From Phytophthora colocasiae (Eukaryota; Oomycota; Peronosporomycetes; Peronosporales; Peronosporaceae): a stretch of 64,000 nucleotides of DNA. Positions within the stretch are counted from its first letter, which is position 1; each line of letters opens with the position of its first letter. Positions 49,601 to 63,145 of the stretch are shown in pieces. The position numbers and the translations under genes are program-made. Location: positions 806,001 through 870,000 of the forward strand of contig JAGKQI010000095.1 of the NCBI GenBank assembly GCA_018806915.1. The letters run 5' to 3'. Under the pieces are notes generated by a model. That model had not been told where the DNA came from and did not search any database. It was given only the letters and a program-made list of their open reading frames with translations.

Positions 49601-52600
49601 CTTGATGCCCAAGTTGCCCGTGAAGCAAGCGCAAGCGCCACTATGTGTCACTGTGTCTTGTGAATACACGTGCTCAGCACAGTCGTAGACACGACAACGA
49701 GCACCAGACAGCTAATGTAACGGGGTTACACGGCACGGTGTGCCATGGCTACATTGGTGTGGTAGACACGGGCCGGAGGCACAAGTCACAGATCTGTGTA
49801 TGACACATTGTATTCTCACACGTCACATATGTAGCCATTTGCTGGCAGTTAAGCTCAGAGCCACACATTGCATTTTGATTAGGATTTAGTATGCTAGATA
49901 CTAAATCCGTTACATTTATGTACCCACATAAATGTATCCACGTGTGTCACACACCAACGAGAAACATTCGTGTAACATCCCCGTTACACTCCCCCCCCCC
50001 ACCAAGATTCCAGATACCGTATCCTGAAAGTGTAAACACACGACGCGATTATCGGCCGATGGCCACGGCACCTTGCCTTGAGTGGACGGCGCTGTCTCTC
50101 GTGCGCGTTTCACGCCTCCGTACGCGATGCCACTTGGCACACACTTGGGCCCAATGCTTACCAAGCATATGAGCCTACTGGCTCGAGTCAAGGGGCTCTA
50201 CGGGCGTGGGAAGAAGGCCACAGGTGGCGTATCTATGATACTACTGGATCAGTGATTCACAGAGCAAGCCTTCCAGGCTACCAACGGTTCCACGAACCAC
50301 ACAGCAGTGGGACCCACTCGCATCAACGTTAATGTGACCCTCGGATGAGCACTGTGTGCAGGGCTTGATGCCCAAGTTGCCCGTGAAGCAAGCGCAAGCG
50401 CCACTATGTGTCACTGTGTCTTGTGAATACACGTGCTCAGCACAGTCGTAGACACGACAACGAGCACCAGACAGCTAATGTAACGGGGTTACACGGCACG
50501 GTGTGCCATGGCTACATTGGTGTGGTAGACACGGGCCGGAGGCACAAGTCACAGATCTGTGTATGACACATTGTATTCTCACACGTCACATATGTAGCCA
50601 TTTGCTGGCAGTTAAGCTCAGAGCCACACATTGCATTTTGATTAGGATTTAGTATGCTAGATACTAAATCCGTTACATTTATGTACCCACATAAATGTAT
50701 CCACGTGTGTCACACACCAACGAGAAACATTCGTGTAACATCCCCGTTACACTCCCCCACCAAGATTCCAGATACCGTATCCTGAAAGTGTAAACACACG
50801 ACGCGATTATCGGCCGATGGCCACGGCACCTTGCCTTGAGTGGACGGCGCTGTCTCTCGTGCGCGTTTCACGCCTCCGTACGCGATGCCACTTGGCACAC
50901 ACTTGGGCCCAATGCTTACCAAGCATATGAGCCTACTGGCTCGAGTCAAGGGGCTCTACGGGCGTGGGAAGAAGGCCACAGGTGGCGTATCTATGATACT
51001 ACTGGATCAGTGATTCACAGAGCAAGCCTTCCAGGCTACCAACGGTTCCACGAACCACACAGCAGTGGGACCCACTCGCATCAACGTTAATGTGACCCTC
51101 GGATGAGCACTGTGTGCAGGGCTTGATGCCCAAGTTGCCCGTGAAGCAAGCGCAAGCGCCACTATGTGTCACTGTGTCTTGTGAATACACGTGCTCAGCA
51201 CAGTCGTAGACACGACAACGAGCACCAGACAGCTAATGTAACGGGGTTACACGGCACGGTGTGCCATGGCTACATTGGTGTGGTAGACACGGGCCGGAGG
51301 CACAAGTCACAGATCTGTGTATGACACATTGTATTCTCACACGTCACATATGTAGCCATTTGCTGGCAGTTAAGCTCAGAGCCACACATTGCATTTTGAT
51401 TAGGATTTAGTATGCTAGATACTAAATCCGTTACATTTATGTACCCACATAAATGTATCCACGTGTGTCACACACCAACGAGAAACATTCGTGTAACATC
51501 CCCGTTACACTCCCCCCCCCACCAAGATTCCAGATACCGTATCCTGAAAGTGTAAACACACGACGCGATTATCGGCCGATGGCCACGGCACCTTGCCTTG
51601 AGTGGACGGCGCTGTCTCTCGTGCGCGTTTCACGCCTCCGTACGCGATGCCACTTGGCACACACTTGGGCCCAATGCTTACCAAGCATATGAGCCTACTG
51701 GCTCGAGTCAAGGGGCTCTACGGGCGTGGGAAGAAGGCCACAGGTGGCGTATCTATGATACTACTGGATCAGTGATTCACAGAGCAAGCCTTCCAGGCTA
51801 CCAACGGTTCCACGAACCACACAGCAGTGGGACCCACTCGCATCAACGTTAATGTGACCCTCGGATGAGCACTGTGTGCAGGGCTTGATGCCCAAGTTGC
51901 CCGTGAAGCAAGCGCAAGCGCCACTATGTGTCACTGTGTCTTGTGAATACACGTGCTCAGCACAGTCGTAGACACGACAACGAGCACCAGACAGCTAATG
52001 TAACGGGGTTACACGGCACGGTGTGCCATGGCTACATTGGTGTGGTAGACACGGGCCGGAGGCACAAGTCACAGATCTGTGTATGACACATTGTATTCTC
52101 ACACGTCACATATGTAGCCATTTGCTGGCAGTTAAGCTCAGAGCCACACATTGCATTTTGATTAGGATTTAGTATGCTAGATACTAAATCCGTTACATTT
52201 ATGTACCCACATAAATGTATCCACGTGTGTCACACACCAACGAGAAACATTCGTGTAACATCCCCGTTACACTCCCCCCCCCCACCAAGATTCCAGATAC
52301 CGTATCCTGAAAGTGTAAACACACGACGCGATTATCGGCCGATGGCCACGGCACCTTGCCTTGAGTGGACGGCGCTGTCTCTCGTGCGCGTTTCACGCCT
52401 CCGTACGCGATGCCACTTGGCACACACTTGGGCCCAATGCTTACCAAGCATATGAGCCTACTGGCTCGAGTCAAGGGGCTCTACGGGCGTGGGAAGAAGG
52501 CCACAGGTGGCGTATCTATGATACTACTGGATCAGTGATTCACAGAGCAAGCCTTCCAGGCTACCAACGGTTCCACGAACCACACAGCAGTGGGACCCAC

Positions 52601-55600
52601 TCGCATCAACGTTAATGTGACCCTCGGATGAGCACTGTGTGCAGGGCTTGATGCCCAAGTTGCCCGTGAAGCAAGCGCAAGCGCCACTATGTGTCACTGT
52701 GTCTTGTGAATACACGTGCTCAGCACAGTCGTAGACACGACAACGAGCACCAGACAGCTAATGTAACGGGGTTACACGGCACGGTGTGCCATGGCTACAT
52801 TGGTGTGGTAGACACGGGCCGGAGGCACAAGTCACAGATCTGTGTATGACACATTGTATTCTCACACGTCACATATGTAGCCATTTGCTGGCAGTTAAGC
52901 TCAGAGCCACACATTGCATTTTGATTAGGATTTAGTATGCTAGATACTAAATCCGTTACATTTATGTACCCACATAAATGTATCCACGTGTGTCACACAC
53001 CAACGAGAAACATTCGTGTAACACCCCGTTACACCCCCCCCCCCCCACCAAGATTCCAGATACCGTATCCTGAAAGTGTAAACACACGACGCGATTATCG
53101 GCCGATGGCCACGGCACCTTGCCTTGAGTGGACGGCGCTGTCTCTCGTGCGCGTTTCACGCCTCCGTACGCGATGCCACTTGGCACACACTTGGGCCCAA
53201 TGCTTACCAAGCATATGAGCCTACTGGCTCGAGTCAAGGGGCTCTACGGGCGTGGGAAGAAGGCCACAGGTGGCGTATCTATGATACTACTGGATCAGTG
53301 ATTCACAGAGCAAGCCTTCCAGGCTACCAACGGTTCCACGAACCACACAGCAGTGGGACCCACTCGCATCAACGTTAATGTGACCCTCGGATGAGCACTG
53401 TGTGCAGGGCTTGATGCCCAAGTTGCCCGTGAAGCAAGCGCAAGCGCCACTATGTGTCACTGTGTCTTGTGAATACACGTGCTCAGCACAGTCGTAGACA
53501 CGACAACGAGCACCAGACAGCTAATGTAACGGGGTTACACGGCACGGTGTGCCATGGCTACATTGGTGTGGTAGACACGGGCCGGAGGCACAAGTCACAG
53601 ATCTGTGTATGACACATTGTATTCTCACACGTCACATATGTAGCCATTTGCTGGCAGTTAAGCTCAGAGCCACACATTGCATTTTGATTAGGATTTAGTA
53701 TGCTAGATACTAAATCCGTTACATTTATGTACCCACATAAATGTATCCACGTGTGTCACACACCAACGAGAAACATTCGTGTAACATCCCCGTTACACTC
53801 CCCCCCCCCACCAAGATTCCAGATACCGTATCCTGAAAGTGTAAACACACGACGCGATTATCGGCCGATGGCCACGGCACCTTGCCTTGAGTGGACGGCG
53901 CTGTCTCTCGTGCGCGTTTCACGCCTCCGTACGCGATGCCACTTGGCACACACTTGGGCCCAATGCTTCCCACGCATATGAGCCTACTGGCTCGAGTCAA
54001 GGGGCTCTACGGGCGTGGGAAGAAGGCCACAGGTGGCGTATCTATGATACTACTGGATCAGTGATTCACAGAGCAAGCCTTCCAGGCTACCAACGGTTCC
54101 ACGAACCACACAGCAGTGGGACCCACTCGCATCAACGTTAATGTGACCCTCGGATGAGCACTGTGTGCAGGGCTTGATGCCCAAGTTGCCCGTGAAGCAA
54201 GCGCAAGCGCCACTATGTGTCACTGTGTCTTGTGAATACACGTGCTCAGCACAGTCGTAGACACGACAACGAGCACCAGACAGCTAATGTAACGGGGTTA
54301 CACGGCACGGTGTGCCATGGCTACATTGGTGTGGTAGACACGGGCCGGAGGCACAAGTCACAGATCTGTGTATGACACATTGTATTCTCACACGTCACAT
54401 ATGTAGCCATTTGCTGGCAGTTAAGCTCAGAGCCACACATTGCATTTTGATTAGGATTTAGTATGCTAGATACTAAATCCGTTACATTTATGTACCCACA
54501 TAAATGTATCCACGTGTGTCACACACCAACGAGAAACATTCGTGTAACATCCCCGTTACACCCCCACCAAGATTCCAGATACCGTATCCTGAAAGTGTAA
54601 ACACACGACGCGATTATCGGCCGATGGCCACGGCACCTTGCCTTGAGTGGACGGCGCTGTCTCTCGTGCGCGTTTCACGCCTCCGTACGCGATGCCACTT
54701 GGCACACACTTGGGCCCAATGCTTACTAAGCATATGAGCCTACTGGCTCGAGTCAAGGGGCTCTACGGGCGTGGGAAGAAGGCCACAGGTGGCGTATCTA
54801 TGATACTACTGGATCAGTGATTCACAGAGCAAGCCTTCCAGGCTACCAACGGTTCCACGAACCACACAGCAGTGGGACCCACTCGCATCAACGTTAATGT
54901 GACCCTCGGATGAGCACTGTGTGCAGGGCTTGATGCCCAAGTTGCCCGTGAAGCAAGCGCAAGCGCCACTATGTGTCACTGTGTCTTGTGAATACACGTG
55001 CTCAGCACAGTCGTAGACACGACAACGAGCACCAGACAGCTAATGTAACGGGGTTACACGGCACGGTGTGCCATGGCTACATTGGTGTGGTAGACACGGG
55101 CCGGAGGCACAAGTCACAGATCTGTGTATGACACATTGTATTCTCACACGTCACATATGTAGCCATTTGCTGGCAGTTAAGCTCAGAGCCACACATTGCA
55201 TTTTGATTAGGATTTAGTATGCTAGATACTAAATCCGTTACATTTATGTACCCACATAAATGTATCCACGTGTGTCACACACCAACGAGAAACATTCGTG
55301 TAACATCCCCGTTACACTCCCACCAAGATTCCAGATACCGTATCCTGAAAGTGTAAACACACGACGCGATTATCGGCCGATGGCCACGGCACCTTGCCTT
55401 GAGTGGACGGCGCTGTCTCTCGTGCGCGTTTCACGCCTCCGTACGCGATGCCACTTGGCACACACTTGGGCCCAATGCTTACCAAGCATATGAGCCTACT
55501 GGCTCGAGTCAAGGGGCTCTACGGGCGTGGGAAGAAGGCCACAGGTGGCGTATCTATGATACTACTGGATCAGTGATTCACAGAGCAAGCCTTCCAGGCT

Positions 55601-58600
55601 ACCAACGGTTCCACGAACCACACAGCAGTGGGACCCACTCGCATCAACGTTAATGTGACCCTCGGATGAGCACTGTGTGCAGGGCTTGATGCCCAAGTTG
55701 CCCGTGAAGCAAGCGCAAGCGCCACTATGTGTCACTGTGTCTTGTGAATACACGTGCTCAGCACAGTCGTAGACACGACAACGAGCACCAGACAGCTAAT
55801 GTAACGGGGTTACACGGCACGGTGTGCCATGGCTACATTGGTGTGGTAGACACGGGCCGGAGGCACAAGTCACAGATCTGTGTATGACACATTGTATTCT
55901 CACACGTCACATATGTAGCCATTTGCTGGCAGTTAAGCTCAGAGCCACACATTGCATTTTGATTAGGATTTAGTATGCTAGATACTAAATCCGTTACATT
56001 TATGTACCCACATAAATGTATCCACGTGTGTCACACACCAACGAGAAACATTCGTGTAACATCCCCGTTACACTCCCCACCAAGATTCCAGATACCGTAT
56101 CCTGAAAGTGTAAACACACGACGCGATTATCGGCCGATGGCCACGGCACCTTGCCTTGAGTGGACGGCGCTGTCTCTCGTGCGCGTTTCACGCCTCCGTA
56201 CGCGATGCCACTTGGCACACACTTGGGCCCAATGCTTACCAAGCATATGAGCCTACTGGCTCGAGTCAAGGGCTCTACGGGCGTGGGAAGAAGGCCACAG
56301 GTGGCGTATCTATGATACTACTGGATCAGTGATTCACAGAGCAAGCCTTCCAGGCTACCAACGGTTCCACGAACCACACAGCAGTGGGACCCACTCGCAT
56401 CAACGTTAATGTGACCCTCGGATGAGCACTGTGTGCAGGGCTTGATGCCCAAGTTGCCCGTGAAGCAAGCGCAAGCGCCACTATGTGTCACTGTGTCTTG
56501 TGAATACACGTGCTCAGCACAGTCGTAGACACGACAACGAGCACCAGACAGCTAATGTAACGGGGTTACACGGCACGGTGTGCCATGGCTACATTGGTGT
56601 GGTAGACACGGGCCGGAGGCACAAGTCACAGATCTGTGTATGACACATTGTATTCTCACACGTCACATATGTAGCCATTTGCTGGCAGTTAAGCTCAGAG
56701 CCACACATTGCATTTTGATTAGGATTTAGTATGCTAGATACTAAATCCGTTACATTTATGTACCCACATAAATGTATCCACGTGTGTCACACACCAACGA
56801 GAAACATTCGTGTAACATCCCCGTTACACTCCCCCCCCCCCACCAAGATTCCAGATACCGTATCCTGAAAGTGTAAACACACGACGCGATTATCGGCCGA
56901 TGGCCACGGCACCTTGCCTTGAGTGGACGGCGCTGTCTCTCGTGCGCGTTTCACGCCTCCGTACGCGATGCCACTTGGCACACACTTGGGCCCAATGCTT
57001 ACCAAGCATATGAGCCTACTGGCTCGAGTCAAGGGGCTCTACGGGCGTGGGAAGAAGGCCACAGGTGGCGTATCTATGATACTACTGGATCAGTGATTCA
57101 CAGAGCAAGCCTTCCAGGCTACCAACGGTTCCACGAACCACACAGCAGTGGGACCCACTCGCATCAACGTTAATGTGACCCTCGGATGAGCACTGTGTGC
57201 AGGGCTTGATGCCCAAGTTGCCCGTGAAGCAAGCGCAAGCGCCACTATGTGTCACTGTGTCTTGTGAATACACGTGCTCAGCACAGTCGTAGACACGACA
57301 ACGAGCACCAGACAGCTAATGTAACGGGGTTACACGGCACGGTGTGCCATGGCTACATTGGTGTGGTAGACACGGGCCGGAGGCACAAGTCACAGATCTG
57401 TGTATGACACATTGTATTCTCACACGTCACATATGTAGCCATTTGCTGGCAGTTAAGCTCAGAGCCACACATTGCATTTTGATTAGGATTTAGTATGCTA
57501 GATACTAAATCCGTTACATTTATGTACCCATATAAATGTATCCACGTGTGTCACACACCAACGAGAAACATTCGTGTAACATCCCCGTTACACTCCCCCC
57601 CCCACCAAGATTCCAGATACCGTATCCTGAAAGTGTAAACACACGACGCGATTATCGGCCGATGGCCACGGCACCTTGCCTTGAGTGGACGGCGCTGTCT
57701 CTCGTGCGCGTTTCACGCCTCCGTACGCGATGCCACTTGGCACACACTTGGGCCCAATGCTTACCAAGCATATGAGCCTACTGGCTCGAGTCAAGGGGCT
57801 CTACGGGCGTGGGAAGAAGGCCACAGGTGGCGTATCTATGATACTACTGGATCAGTGATTCACAGAGCAAGCCTTCCAGGCTACCAACGGTTCCACGAAC
57901 CACACAGCAGTGGGACCCACTCGCATCAACGTTAATGTGACCCTCGGATGAGCACTGTGTGCAGGGCTTGATGCCCAAGTTGCCCGTGAAGCAAGCGCAA
58001 GCGCCACTATGTGTCACTGTGTCTTGTGAATACACGTGCTCAGCACAGTCGTAGACACGACAACGAGCACCAGACAGCTAATGTAACGGGGTTACACGGC
58101 ACGGTGTGCCATGGCTACATTGGTGTGGTAGACACGGGCCGGAGGCACAAGTCACAGATCTGTGTATGACACATTGTATTCTCCCACGTCACATATGTAG
58201 CCATTTGCTGGCAGTTAAGCTCAGAGCCACACATTGCATTTTTGATTAGGATTTAGTATGCTAGATACTAAATCCGTTACATTTATGTACCCATATAAAT
58301 GTATCCACGTGTCACACACCAACGAGAAACATTCGTGTAACATCCCCGTTACACTCCCCCCCCCACCAAGATTCCAGATACCGTATCCTGAAAGTGTAAA
58401 CACACGACGCGATTATCGGCCGATGGCCACGGCACCTTGCCTTGAGTGGACGGCGCTGTCTCTCGTGCGCGTTTCACGCCTCCGTACGCGATGCCACTTG
58501 GCACACACTTGGGCCCAATGCTTACCAAGCATATGAGCCTACTGGCTCGAGTCAAGGGGCTCTACGGGCGTGGGAAGAAGGCCACAGGTGGCGTATCTAT

Positions 58601-59806
58601 GATACTACTGGATCAGTGATTCACAGAGCAAGCCTTCCAGGCTACCAACGGTTCCACGAACCACACAGCAGTGGGACCCACTCGCATCAACGTTAATGTG
58701 ACCCTCGGATGAGCACTGTGTGCAGGGCTTGATGCCCAAGTTGCCCGTGAAGCAAGCGCAAGCGCCACTATGTGTCACTGTGTCTTGTGAATACACGTGC
58801 TCAGCACAGTCGTAGACACGACAACGAGCACCAGACAGCTAATGTAACGGGGTTACACGGCACGGTGTGCCATGGCTACATTGGTGTGGTAGACACGGGC
58901 CGGAGGCACAAGTCACAGATCTGTGTATGACACATTGTATTCTCCCACGTCACATATGTAGCCATTTGCTGGCAGTTAAGCTCAGAGCCACACATTGCAT
59001 TTTGATTAGGATTTAGTATGCTAGATACTAAATCCGTTACATTTATGTACCCATATAAATGTATCCACGTGTGTCACACACCAACGAGAAACATTCGTGT
59101 AACATCCCCGTTACACTCCCCCCCCCACCAAGATTCCAGATACCGTATCCTGAAAGTGTAAACACACGACGCGATTATCGGCCGATGGCCACGGCACCTT
59201 GCCTTGAGTGGACGGCGCTGTCTCTCGTGCGCGTTTCACGCCTCCGTACGCGATGCCACTTGGCACACACTTGGGCCCAATGCTTACCAAGCATATGAGC
59301 CTACTGGCTCGAGTCAAGGGGCTCTACGGGCGTGGGAAGAAGGCCACAGGTGGCGTATCTATGATACTACTGGATCAGTGATTCACAGAGCAAGCCTTCC
59401 AGGCTACCAACGGTTCCACGAACCACACAGCAGTGGGACCCACTCGCATCAACGTTAATGTGACCCTCGGATGAGCACTGTGTGCAGGGCTTGATGCCCA
59501 AGTTGCCCGTGAAGCAAGCGCAAGCGCCACTATGTGTCACTGTGTCTTGTGAATACACGTGCTCAGCACAGTCGTAGACACGACAACGAGCACCAGACAG
59601 CTAATGTAACGGGGTTACACGGCACGGTGTGCCATGGCTACATTGGTGTGGTAGACACGGGCCGGAGGCACAAGTCACAGATCTGTGTATGACACATTGT
59701 ATTCTCACACGTCACATATGTAGCCATTTGCTGGCAGTTAAGCTCAGAGCCACACATTGCATTTTGATTAGGATTTAGTATGTTAGATACTAAATCCGTT
59801 ACATTT
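46666..59806 (-). repeat. Right tandem array of ~759-bp hairpin-rich units (~17.3 copies), inverted
   Basis: Same unit as the left array, in the opposite orientation; equivalent points at 47026, 47788, 48552, 49315, 50078, 50836, 51598, 52361, 53124, 53887, about 54643, 55399, about 56160, 56919, 57681, 58442 and 59204. Copies here are more uniform than on the left. Differences include the C-tract length (3 to 11 or so), CACAGAATCTGTG for CACAGATCTGTG at about 49025, a shortened loop near 53025, and shared variants among 57530, 58290 and 59050 (ATAT for ACAT), which shows local homogenisation. The array ends at the retroelement junction near 59806. Confidence 0.97.
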
Positions 59807-61900
59807 AGGATTAGGGCAATAAAGTCAATAAAAATCAGTTTGCATTTTATACAGTTAGTGTTAGTTCCTTTATTATAGGGACGCTGATTGTGTGAGTCCC
59901 GTATTTAGTGGCCTACTTGGTTCTTGTATAGAACCGAAGGCTAGTGCCTTGCAAGCAGGACTCTACGAGTCCAGAAAACTTCCTCTGTGCTGTGCACATC
60001 TACGCAGCCCCGCTGCATCTGGTAGCACTTGTATTCAATCCAACTCCTGCGTTGAAGACTGTTTCTCTGTGAGAATGGATCAAGACGCGTACGCCCACTT
60101 GACTCCGAGTCAGCAGGCTACACTTAACAAGCTTACGTCCTTGCTGGGCCCAGAAGGTATGGCGCACCTTGCGTCTCAAGGGCTGGAGGCCGTCAACGCG
60201 CGCCTGGAGGCATTTGCCTCGTACGAGTACGCTCTCGTCGAGCAGGAATGTAAAAGGGGTTACCTCCGCTCCGAGAGCTAAGCCCGTCACGCTCAGCGTG
60301 AAGACCTTCCACGGGCAGGACGGGGAGAACCTCTTGCTGTGGACCCGAGAGGTCGAAATGGCCATGGGGGCTGCTATGCTCCAGTTGGAGGGACACGCGT
60401 GGCGTTTGCCATCTCTAAGCTCGAAGGTCGAGCGCGAGAATGGGCTTTGACGTCTGGGACGTCAGTGGAAGCGGCCTTCCCCACCTGGGGGGAGCTAAAA
60501 GCTAAGCTCACGCAAGTATTTGCTCCGCTCAACCAGGCGTATCGCGTGCGATCACGCTTCCTTGCTTGCCGTCAAGGCAAGAAGGACCTGATGGACTACG
60601 TCCAAGAGCTACGCACGCTCATCGCCGGTATGGCCGCCGACCCTCTACCTGAGGTGGTCGCTGTGACCGTCTTCATGGAAGGTTTGCGAGCTGGCGTGGC
60701 CAGGACGGAGGCATTCCGTCAGAGCCCCCGCAGCTTCGAGGACGCTGTCAGCGTGGCATTGAATACCGAACACAACTTTAAGTTGTTTAAGGGTCGGTGC
60801 TAACAGCACAGGGTCCGGTGGGCCCGAGCCCATGGATCTCAGTTATGCTGAGGATGAAGTAGCGGAGCTACGAGCTGCGGTGCAGCGTATGAGCACCCGT
60901 CGGTGCTACACGTGTGGTAGTCCTACACATCAAAGGCCAAACTGCCCTTTGCGCAAAGAGCGCGGTGGCCAGAATGGTCGCAACCCTGCCGCGGGTCCCG
61001 CTTTGGGTTCTGCCCAGGGAAACGCCGGCTCCCAGTAGACGCGGGGCGGTCTACTGGGGGAGAACTGAGTTCAGCAGTGCGTGAGAGGCACTGGGGCTCA
61101 GCCCCGAAGAGCTCCGTGCTCTTTAACACGGAACGTGTGAGCAAGCAGGGATTGCTGGTCGTCCATGTGGACGTGAAGGGCTTTGGGAAGCCGTGGATCG
61201 TGTTGACAGCATTATGCTGAGGCGCTACGAGCGTGAAGAGGTGACACAGACACTGTCCGTTTAGCGACGGGCGTCCGTGTCACGGTGGCCAAGGTCCCCA
61301 AGGACCTGCGGCTGAAGTTCTTGGACTTCGATAGCGTGGAACGCTGCTTGGTCCTGGACCTGGATTCGAGGTACGACCTCATCCTTGGCATGGTGTGGCT
61401 GGAACGCCACGAACCATGGATTGATTGGAGGTCGAAGACCTTAGGTGCTACGCACTTCTCTGCTAGTGGAGCTTTGGTGAGTCATGAACCCACCTCTGGT
61501 AGGAAGCAGAAGCGCTATTGGCGCGAGCATCGAGCCGAGTCGGCTATGATGCTGGAAGTCGGCGTGTCCGAGTTAGTGGACAGCACCGAGTGCGAGGACC
61601 GCAGTCCTGTTGAGCGCGTAGCGCTGGTTGACAGTGAGACAACGTGTGGGCAAAGCCCACGTAACCCCTGTGGGGCGGCACGTACTCCGCCGAGTGACGC
61701 CGGTCATGGACCGTCACTGGTTGCCGATGGCATCGGGCCTTACCAGGCCGTGAACTGTGGGGCGGCACGTACTCCGTCGAGTGATATTGGTCGTAGACCA
61801 AGTCGATCACTGAGTGTCTGTCGCGAAGTCGGTGCAACTTTTACCGCGGTGCAGGGGCGTACAGTGAACCTGGAAGTGTGACTACTGGTAGTGATACCAG
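59807..61900 (+). mobile_element. Truncated Gypsy-like retroelement: LTR remnant, gag, protease, no reverse transcriptase
   Basis: An LTR-like stretch with AATAAA (59817-60070) leads into a gag reading from the ATG at 60075. Gag and a protease-like segment follow, and then the element stops near 61900 without reverse transcriptase, RNase H or integrase. A matching second LTR was not found in the window. The left end is fused to the last 759-bp unit, so the insertion or recombination has removed the true boundary. Confidence 0.7.
60075..61881 (+). pseudogene. Gag and protease-like remnants of the truncated Gypsy-like element
   Basis: Segments in order: 60075-60281 ([14 protein letters not shown]), about 60270-60400 ([22 protein letters not shown], the usual start of the gag capsid domain), 60390-60803 (REWALTS, FPTWGELKAKL, RSRFLACRQGKKDLMDYVQEL, typical retrotransposon gag), 60832-61038 with one zinc knuckle CYTCGSPTHQRPNC, and 61285-61881 with a protease-like end (LDSRYDLILGMVWLERHEPWIDW). 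Frame changes near 60285, 60400 and 60800 break it. The DTGA active site is not seen; the region where it should be (61150-61280) is out of frame. Confidence 0.75.
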
Positions 61901-62839
61901 AGTCGCACAGCAAGGTGGGCGTGTGTTACCTTGCGCTGTCCTCGTAGGTTCGTTGTCTTGGTAATGAGACCCTCGCCGGGGTCGTGAGAGTTTGTGTGAG
62001 AGTGAGGGTTCCTTGCGTAGACCGTCGGATGTCCTTCTGGTCCTCACAGGAGCGCTTGAGAGTCGAACGTTTTCCGGTGAACACTTGTGTACACCAGAGA
62101 TTTCTGAAGGCAAAAGAGAAATTAATACAATGGGAAGTCCTGTCACTAGACTTCCGAGATAACCGCAATATAGAGTTCCGATATACAAATATGTAGCTGC
62201 TCTTATTCTTTCCTGGCCCTTGAGCAGTGGGCTAGTTCTCCAGGTCAACTAGGGAAATGTTCACCAGACACCTGGTCTGTCTGGTATTCCCGTAACTTTC
62301 GCGCACCACCCTCTAATGTATAGAGGGAAAATAAACCAATACACTATCAGTTATATAACAGTCTACCGAGCGTCTTGAGAGCGACTGTCTAGCTCCCAAA
62401 ACCTGTCCAAACGTACAATATGAAATGGGCTACTGTTAGAGACAAGACAAACGACCCAACTAGTAAATGGAATAGGTGGGTCCTCTCAGGTCTCTACGTT
62501 ACGCTGATCTCCACCTAAAGGGGCTTGATAGGTGAGAGATCACACGACTCAAAGCTTTGTCGTGGCCTAATACTTACAAGAAGCAGCAGGCAGATAGACT
62601 TGTTCGTGACAAGATAAATTGAACTCTGGTTACATATCTCGTATCTCTCTGTCTTCTATCTTCCATATTCTCATATACACTTGGTCTCAGTATAACTCAG
62701 GAATCTTCACTTGGGCTCACTATGGTAGTCGGTACAGCGGATCTTGTCGAGTCGACACTTAATGATGTCATTACAGGGATGAGTGGGTTGCATTTCACTT
62801 GATTGCGTGAGGTCGTGTTGGGTACACTTGGTTTCAGTA
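61901..62839. other. Stretch with no recognised gene
   Basis: Only short ORFs of about 70 codons without family features. The segment 62400-62760 is A/T-rich and may be degraded retroelement or intergenic DNA. Confidence 0.5.
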
Positions 62840-62879
62840 TGGGGTGGACTTCAGAGTGTCAGAGTCTGGTATCTTGTTC

Positions 62880-63145
62880 ATCAGGGTCTGGAATCATGTG
62901 CGTCGGAGACATGTTCATCGGAACCATGTACTCCGGAATCATGTACATCAGAGTTGTAGTACCAGAGTCGTGACACTTGGGTCTGATCATCGGAGTCTTG
63001 TACGTCGGAGTCTGTTCATCGGAAACTGGTAATGTCTGGAATATTGCTTGTATAAGCCGGACACATCAGACTTGTGTTGCCAGAATCATGTTCGTCAGAC
63101 TCATGTACGTCGGACTCATGTACGTCAGACTTCATGGTGTGATAT
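62880..63145 (+). repeat. Degenerate 15-bp minisatellite
   Basis: Two clusters of imperfect 15-bp units with consensus close to GTACGTCGGACTCAT: at 62895-62955 and 63085-63135, with looser copies between. It keeps a three-base multiple, so it could come from a coding repeat, but no long ORF runs through it. Confidence 0.65.

Noticed and set aside
59795..59815. Telomere-like TTTAGGATTAGGG at the array end
   Set aside because: Only about two degenerate units of the TTTAGGG type; too short to claim a telomere or its relic.
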